Source: Symsagittifera roscoffensis (taxonomy: Eukaryota > Xenacoelomorpha > Acoela > Convolutidae). Taken from it: a stretch of 64,000 nt of DNA. Below the pieces are notes generated by a model. The model had not been told where the DNA came from. It worked only from the letters and a program-made list of their open reading frames with translations, and did not search any database. Of the stretch, positions 58,371-64,000 are shown piece after piece. Every line of letters starts with the position of its first letter. The first letter of the stretch is position 1. Both the position numbers and the translations under genes were made by a program. The DNA is taken from positions 1 to 64,000 of the forward strand of contig NW_026970891.1 of NCBI RefSeq assembly GCF_963678635.1. Reading direction: 5' to 3'.

Positions 58371-58556
58371 TTTTTGTTCAAGCAATGGTTAGATGCTTTA
58401 CTAATCAATACAATAGGTCAACAATTAGGTCTGAGACCTCAATCAACAAAAGGGTATCAAGGGTGGCTCACAATCAACTTTTTTTTCGACCATGAACCAA
58501 ATAAACTCTTGTTTTGGGCAATGAGCATCATTAAGTTTAACTTCCCAATAGTTTAA
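58368..58556 (+). pseudogene. Relic of Maverick packaging ATPase C terminus
   Basis: Plus-strand frame containing INTIGQQLGLRPQ followed by GWLTINFFFDHEPNKLLFWA and SIIKFNFP. Compare the first element: IQQLEHLGRQLNLTK, then YGHLSIDLDPRTSDCLRYRS, then NIIPPGPSIFY. Spacing and pattern match even though individual residues have drifted. The stop is at 58554-58556. Upstream ATPase motifs are not recognisable. Confidence 0.45.
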
Positions 58557-58619
58557 ACGTTTTGCCAAAACTTCAAAAATTTTTGTAAAAAAAACTACCT
58601 CGGCAAATGTCTAGGAAAA

Positions 58620-59060
58620 ATTTTGACGAGGAGATCTACATGGAGAACTATATTAGGCTTGCCCAAAGGCTTGCATGTAATAATTGTTATCACTTCATTT
58701 CTCACTGAAAGTTCAGTTAGAATGGATCAGTTAATACCATTCCGTCCTGAGTTTATCAATCAAAAAAAACCCTTTCCAAAAAATGGAAGAAAAGCAAGAG
58801 AAAGGGGAGGTTTTACCAGAAGAATATGATTTTTTTACAATCCAGTAAGTGCAAGATTGAGATCTATTAAAAAAAAACATCATTCGGATGTAGCTTTGAG
58901 TTTTCAAAGATATAAAGTGAGTCTGCCGGGCAATATTTTTTTGGATAGTCGAGATAAAAAAAAACAGTATTTACGGATTTTTACTTCCATTTTGAAAGCA
59001 ACAAAAGTTCTAACTAAACTGGTTATCAACTGGGTAAGCCAAATAAAAAATTAGACGAAC
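58620..59060 (+). pseudogene. Relic of Maverick gene X
   Basis: Pieces in several frames: GEVLPEEYDFFYNP-like coding near 58800, then RLRSIKKKHHSDVALSFQRY, KVSLPGNIFLDSR, and KATKVLTKLV to about 59052. The order (charged helix, strand, I/F-LD, then Lys-rich helix) parallels LTRAKNVLEIIKSSTRVKIN and IYLDKVPTGIKASVILYDIQ in the first element. No CAA expansion is present here, indicating that the giant repeat in the first copy is not ancestral. Confidence 0.5.
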
Positions 59061-59134
59061 TTGGGTCCCTTTCGAAAATTGAAATTGTAAGACCTACCAT
59101 AGGGTATTCTAGGGGTAGAGCTGCGTAAGGTTCT

Positions 59135-59860
59135 ATGCGCAATTTGAGTCAAGCAAGCGGTTTGTCAAAAAAAAGTAAAACAGTTTTTTTACAAACCAAG
59201 AGACTTAAACAATTTTTGATCCTTAAAACAGACACCCTAAAAAACTTCAAGTTTTCTCCGAGTGCTGACATGACTTGTGCGGCATGGACCTGGCTTTTGG
59301 ACAAGGGTGTGATGTTAAATATTTTTTAGATGCTGCTGATGTTTTTCGCAATTTTTCAGAATTCAAACATTGAAAGCGAAACATGTAAAGCTACCTTGCA
59401 AGCTTTCAAAAAAATCTCTAAAAGCACTCCTTAAAGCCCTTGGTTACAAAAAAAGACCATGGGGAAATTGTACAGTAAGGAATAAAATAATATTTACTCA
59501 TCAATGATTGAAACAAAAGCTGTATATGCAGATAGAGCTAATCAATCACTAAAACACATAAACTCCCGCTTCATAGAAGGCCATGGTGGAGATTCGTTCT
59601 TATTTTATCTCAATTGGTATCAACAACGAATTGTTGCAATAATAGATCTAATGGAAAATCCTTTAGATATGCTAAGATTTTTGCTCAGTTTTGTACAATA
59701 AACATCTGACAAAGTATTGAAAATCAAAATTAAAAGTTGGAGAGCGAGAGTTTCTAAGAATGATATTCCTTTTTGAAAGGGATACAAATTATAAGATACA
59801 TTTGTTTGAGCCTTCAAAAAAATCTCCAAATAACCCTTTCAAATATATAATCAAAAATCT
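59135..59860 (+). pseudogene. Relic of Maverick integrase
   Basis: Pieces in changing frames: FKFSPSADMTCAAWTWLLDK (59240-59310), AADVF, KATLQAFKKISKSTP, IETKAVYADRANQSLKHI (59508 on; the catalytic-Glu region, where Glu is replaced by Asp), and RVSKNDIPF near 59750 followed by KGYK. The last motif is almost the same as RLAKTDIPFRKGYK in the first element's integrase, and AYADRANQSLK matches AFAERNIRSLK. Multiple stops and frameshifts. Confidence 0.68.
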
Positions 59861-60680
59861 CGAAAAAGAAGAATTTTTTGGAAAATTGATTAAAAAACAG
59901 CTGACAAATTTTTCCGACTGAAACTAATTTTTTTGGTATTAAATTTCTATCGATCAGTAATTGTTTTTTTTTACTGTTAAGTTAAATTTTAATGCTTTTT
60001 CTGATTGTTTCCCAAATAACTGTCGTACTTCTCCTACGAACTTCCAACCTGAACAAATACAATAGAAAGGAGAATGAGAGGTTGCTGTTCAGAAATACCA
60101 TAGCCTTCTTAATGCCAAAAAGAGGGAAAGCTTACATTCCTTGATGGAAAAAAGTTCGGAGAAAAAAATTGTGAATCGATTCATAGTGAAACAGGATTGT
60201 ATTCAAAAAATTGTAGCAATGAACAATAAAAATCGAAGACGTCTAGTCGCACAAGCAATTACAAAAACGGAAATTATATATCAGGAGACACAGTTTTACA
60301 GTCAGGTTTATTCATTCATTGTGCTGATTGGAGTCAAATTTTTCGTTTTTACTGCAAAATCAAACAGTGGTTATAGTTAGTGACAAAATCTCTGCAATCT
60401 TACGACATAACAAGAATGTTTCCACTGAGGAAATTTAGAGTTATCATAGAATGCAACCTGCTCGATAAAACAGAAACTTGTTTTTTGCTATTTGTTTTGC
60501 TCATTTCCGAAGTGAAAATTGAAGCTATCAAATCTAAAGGACAGTACATGATTTGTCAATCCTTCACAAAGTTACAGTTTAAAACATAGAACTAAGAGAA
60601 AGTACAGAAAAAAAACCTTTCTTTTGTATGCGTAGGATTTACACGGTTTGATTTCTTGTTCCGCAATGAACTATCTTCTC
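59861..60680. other. Unassigned, with one 79-codon frame
   Basis: A plus-strand frame (60141-60380) encodes a basic, Lys-rich stretch (KIVNRFIVKQDCIQKIVAMN) that may be part of the decayed Maverick, but no motif could be tied to a known gene. Otherwise AT-rich sequence without structure. Confidence 0.35.
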
Positions 60681-60689
60681 TAAGGGCAA

Positions 60690-62740
60690 AAAAAATCGAA
60701 CAAATTCAGCTCGTTAACAGTGAGTAAAAAAGAAAACATGCTTGCCATGAATACAGTTTGAAGAAGATACTGATGCCTTAGATATGCATCCGTTCAGCGT
60801 TGGAGCGAATTCCTTAGAAACAGGGATAAATTTTTTCCATTCTACGCGAGGCTTGCCACTAACTTGTTTACCTGTCAAAAATTGTTACTAACAAAAACCA
60901 AAGTTCAAATTAAACTAAGTTTTTACATGCTGTCAGATAACCCAAAAGAATGTCTGAAAAGATTTTAATTTTTGACATGATTTCACAACAAGATGCAGCT
61001 GAACAGTTGCATTTTCCAAAAATTCTCTGAGAAAATTTGAGACTAAAAAAGTTTTCAAATTTTCTTTGGAGCAAGAAACGGAATCTTTCGTCTAATATAA
61101 ATGATTATCAAAAAACCAAATTGAAAAATAAGGAACAGTTGCTAAAAACGGTTTCTGTAAAAAAAAATTTCTCTACAAGACTTAAATCAATAGAAACAGT
61201 AATGAAGAGAAACTAAATCAACAGAAACAATAAATGAACAATGAATTGTGCAAAATAAAAGAAAACAAAAAAATTCTACAATTTGAATTGAAAAACAGTG
61301 TACAAAAATGTTTCACTCGTTAAAAAAGACATATTTATGGGACTTTGTTGATTTAGTGCATAATTGCATGTAAGTCATCTTCTCTGATATTTTTGTTCTC
61401 TATAAAAAGAACATCTTTTTTTTTCAGATGTAATCTTTCAATTTTTTATGAAAAAGTTGTCGAAACACTTTTTAGAATTCACCAATGTCTTACAAAGTAA
61501 ATGGTTTTCATCCTCAAAAAAGCACAAACGGTGAATAAACTCAGCTCGTCAGCAGTTAATGAAAAAGAAAAGATCTTGCTTATCTTGAATTTAATTTTGA
61601 AGAACTACCTGAAGCATAATATGTGATTCCGTTATTTAATTAAGCAAAATCGTTAGAAACAAAGATTTCTCTTTCATTGTTTGAAAGATTGGCCTTTGAT
61701 TAGCTTACTTGAAATGTTCTCACTAATAAATACCCATGTTCGACCTAAACGAAGTCTTTTTCATGTTATCTCATAGACCAAAAATAGTCTAAAGTTTTTC
61801 GATGCTTCGCTGTTAACTAGAAATTTTTTAGTAGCTGGACAAATTCATCAATACTTGCAAGTGAACCGGGAAAGGGAACCTACTCTTCACAATTATCTGG
61901 GAAACATAGAAAGAATTTTTATCATTCCATCTCGTCTAAACCAGTTCAATGATGAAAAAGTTACAAGCAGAAAATACAAGAAAAAACTTGAATGTTCAAC
62001 TGTTGAATAATCTGCTCATGAAAACCATTTTAACTATCAACAGTTCTATTTGGAAGAGTTTATAAAATTTTGGAGTGGATGGCCAATTGTTTCATTAGAT
62101 ACTACTTCTCTTTTTTGCTTATATGTTACAACAATGAAAGCAGTGTAATTTTACAAAGAAATTTCAGCTGCTAATACTGAAGAAAACCAAAATCACTTTA
62201 CTTACCTTTTCTTTTTTACTAGATTTCACAAAAGGATGCAGTAGAACAGAAGCATTGTGCATAACTTCTGGAGAGAATTTCAGAACGATTAATTTTTTCA
62301 CAATTTCGTCGGAGCGAAAAACGGAAATGATAGTCTTGGGAGAAAGAAAATCAAACGTTCAAAGTGACAAACACCCTACAGTTACTGAAAAAATTTCAAA
62401 TTTTTGAATTTTCAGGTTTGCTATAAAAACTATGGATCAATCAGATTTGTTGTTGTTTTTTTGGATCAATCAGATTTGTTGTCCGTGCACTACCCATTGT
62501 GTTTTTTCTCCAGAACTAAATCAACAGAAAAAAGATAATGAAAGCCTCGTAATTGAAAGTCTGAGAAATAACCCAAACCTAGACTGTAAAGCAGTAATTA
62601 AAAATAATTGACCGGTACGTAATACATTTGTATGGGACCTTTTTGACTCAGTGCCTAAGGGCATTTAACTTATCTTTTTTGTCCTAAATTCAACAAAATT
62701 CATCAAAGTTTTTTTTTCAGCTGTAAATCAGCTATCAAGA
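60690..62740 (+). repeat. Diverged direct duplication of a gene-like segment
   Basis: Two related blocks: about 60690-61440 and 61530-62740. Shared landmarks in order are CAGCTCGT(T/C)A(A/G)CAGT, then CC/GTTAGAAAC-A-GAT, then GATTTCACAA-A-GATGCAG, then AAATCAACAGAAA, then ATGGGAC-T, then a TTTTTTTTTCAG acceptor-like site (61426 and 62719). The first block has GTAAGT at 61371, giving a 58 bp GT-AG intron-like interval. Divergence is high. Reading frames around ATGGGAC give TYLWDFVDLV in one copy and TFVWDLFDSV in the other. Confidence 0.5.
61371..61428 (+). other. Putative 58 bp intron
   Basis: GTAAGTCATCTTCTC to TTTTTTTTTCAG forms a short GT-AG interval with a nematode-like acceptor. The second block of the duplication has the same acceptor-like end at about 62719 but lost the donor (ATTTAACTT). 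This supports a former spliced gene. Confidence 0.4.
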
Positions 62741-64000
62741 GTAAAGAAGGACAACTTTTGTTGTGTACAGTACATTGATAGGATTCAATTACATGGGATC
62801 TTACCCCTCTAATAAAGTTCCTCCTTTTGAGCTTTATAAATAAATATTTGTACATTGTGCAGTTTTTCGTTTGTGAATGCAATTCTTTCCAATAATTTTA
62901 TTAAAAGATGAGAAGTTTTTTTGATATTTCGTTGGGCTGTTTTAAAGCTACTGCTGGATGGTCTATATATTGTTAACACGCCATATAAAACCAGCCAAAA
63001 CTCAATTAGGATCAAATCATTTCGTATTTTGAGGTTTGCAGAAAAAAATGTTGGGCGATAACTATTACCATAGACTCACAAGGAAAATACAAACATGCTA
63101 TAACAACAGAATTTTTTTATTTAAACGCAATAAATGAAGGAGGCTTAGCAATTAAACAACACACGCCAAAAACAATTCACAAAAATTTGAGTTTTTTTCG
63201 TAAGTATCACAAATAAACTTTTTTTTCACTCTTACTATACCATAACACAAACATTGAAATCTCACTAATGCTATTCCCCATCATAACACATTGTAGACTC
63301 TTTACTCATTAATATTACTGTATAATCCTCTCCCTTTCTTTAAAAATGGAGTTCAACAGGCGTCCAACCCTGATCTTCTCAAATATCTAATATTGTATGC
63401 TATGTTTGATTTCATAACCTAATTTGATTTTCTTTCCTCCCTGATATGCAAATAGTTTGAATAAAATTTAATAGGGTTAAAATGTTTTGCTTTTGTCTTG
63501 ATAACCGCTTTTTTCACCTGTGCTTTTTTCAGAGCTGTTTTAAATTAAGTTAAGCTAACTGGAATTTTTCAACACGCTTCATGATCATTCCTCCGTCACC
63601 CAATGGGCTTTTAGTTCTGAACATTCAATTGATTTTTATCAAAGTCGCGTAAGTTTTGAACAATTGTATATCATCACCTAAGTCAAATAGAAAGCCACGA
63701 AATAATTTTTTCCCGAATTTTCACTAGCTTACCTTATTAAAGCGCGAGTGATTCAAAGTTGGTTTTCTTCGAATTATTTTTTTTTACAAAACACTCATGT
63801 GGGCAAAAACATGATGCAGCCTTATGTAAAATGCAATTCGGTTTTACTTTCAAAATGCTTAATTTTAGGGATCATTTTCAACAGAATAACTTTGAAAAAT
63901 AAGAAAATTTTCGAAACGACCGAATGCAAATGATCTGAACTACCCTCTGTGAAAGTCTCAATTGTTATTTTAAGCACTTACCAGTCTTTTCTGGGTCTGA
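62741..64000. other. No recognised feature
   Basis: AT-rich sequence with only short frames on both strands (for example 62809-63015 minus and 63748-63933 plus) that lack recognisable motifs. I see no repeat copies elsewhere in the window. Confidence 0.4.

Larger units (their letters stand above)
58374..59860 (+). mobile_element. Heavily decayed second Maverick fragment, plus strand
   Basis: Contains, in order, an ATPase C-terminal relic, a gene X relic and an integrase relic. This is the same order as ATPase, gene X and integrase in the minus-strand Maverick at 30.3-26.0 kb. Capsid and protease genes are not recognisable beyond 59860. It is more decayed than the first element and opposite in orientation, so it is an independent insertion. 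Confidence 0.65.

Overview
The window looks like AT-rich invertebrate nuclear DNA, most likely from a nematode. The reasons are Maverick/Polinton genes of the C. elegans F54H12 type, a CR1-like LINE with a PHD finger and an esterase-like ORF, and very short intron-like blocks ending in TTTTCAG. I recognise no ordinary host gene, tRNA, rRNA or CRISPR. The window is a graveyard of nested mobile elements and segmental duplications.

(1) 522-19434: an 18.9 kb Ty3/Gypsy-type LTR retroelement with two apparently identical 408 bp LTRs (TG...CA), a primer-binding site, a 1.26 kb leader, a small basic ORF, an intact 2739-residue Gag-Pol (zinc knuckle, protease, RT, RNase H, integrase with GPY module), two tiny membrane-protein ORFs, a Pro/Ser-rich ORF broken once, an envelope-like ORF broken by one TAG, and an intact 601-residue ORF of unknown function after env. 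Several neighbouring ORFs overlap by 4-26 nt. Its 3' flank lies inside a Maverick gene. Its 5' flank does not match that gene, and I see no target-site duplication.

(2) 19435 to about 32.7 kb: a partly decayed Maverick/Polinton, mostly on the minus strand. In transcription order it holds a decayed unknown gene, an exonuclease-like ORF, a PC4-like ORF, the packaging ATPase, two small virion-type genes (one carrying a CAA/TTG tract of about 1.56 kb), the integrase, an intact minor capsid (penton) gene, a basic pVI-like gene, the major capsid gene and an adenain-type protease present in two broken copies. No DNA polymerase B is visible. A 1.18 kb segment is duplicated here.

(3) 33-35.9 kb: diverged tandem repeats and unassigned sequence. 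(4) 35.9-40.4 kb: a minus-strand CR1-like LINE with esterase-like ORF, PHD-finger ORF1 and endonuclease-RT ORF2, carrying several lesions.

(5) 44147-57184: a large direct duplication (6.96 and 6.07 kb) holding a decayed coding region. The first copy has a nested duplication of about 0.9 kb. (6) 57.2-59.9 kb: fragments of a second, older plus-strand Maverick, collinear with the first (ATPase tail, gene X, integrase). (7) 60.7-62.7 kb: a diverged duplicated gene-like segment with a short intron-like block. The remaining kilobase holds nothing I can name.

Maverick and LINE names are from recalled family motifs and need a database search. Motif positions were counted by hand from the sequence.
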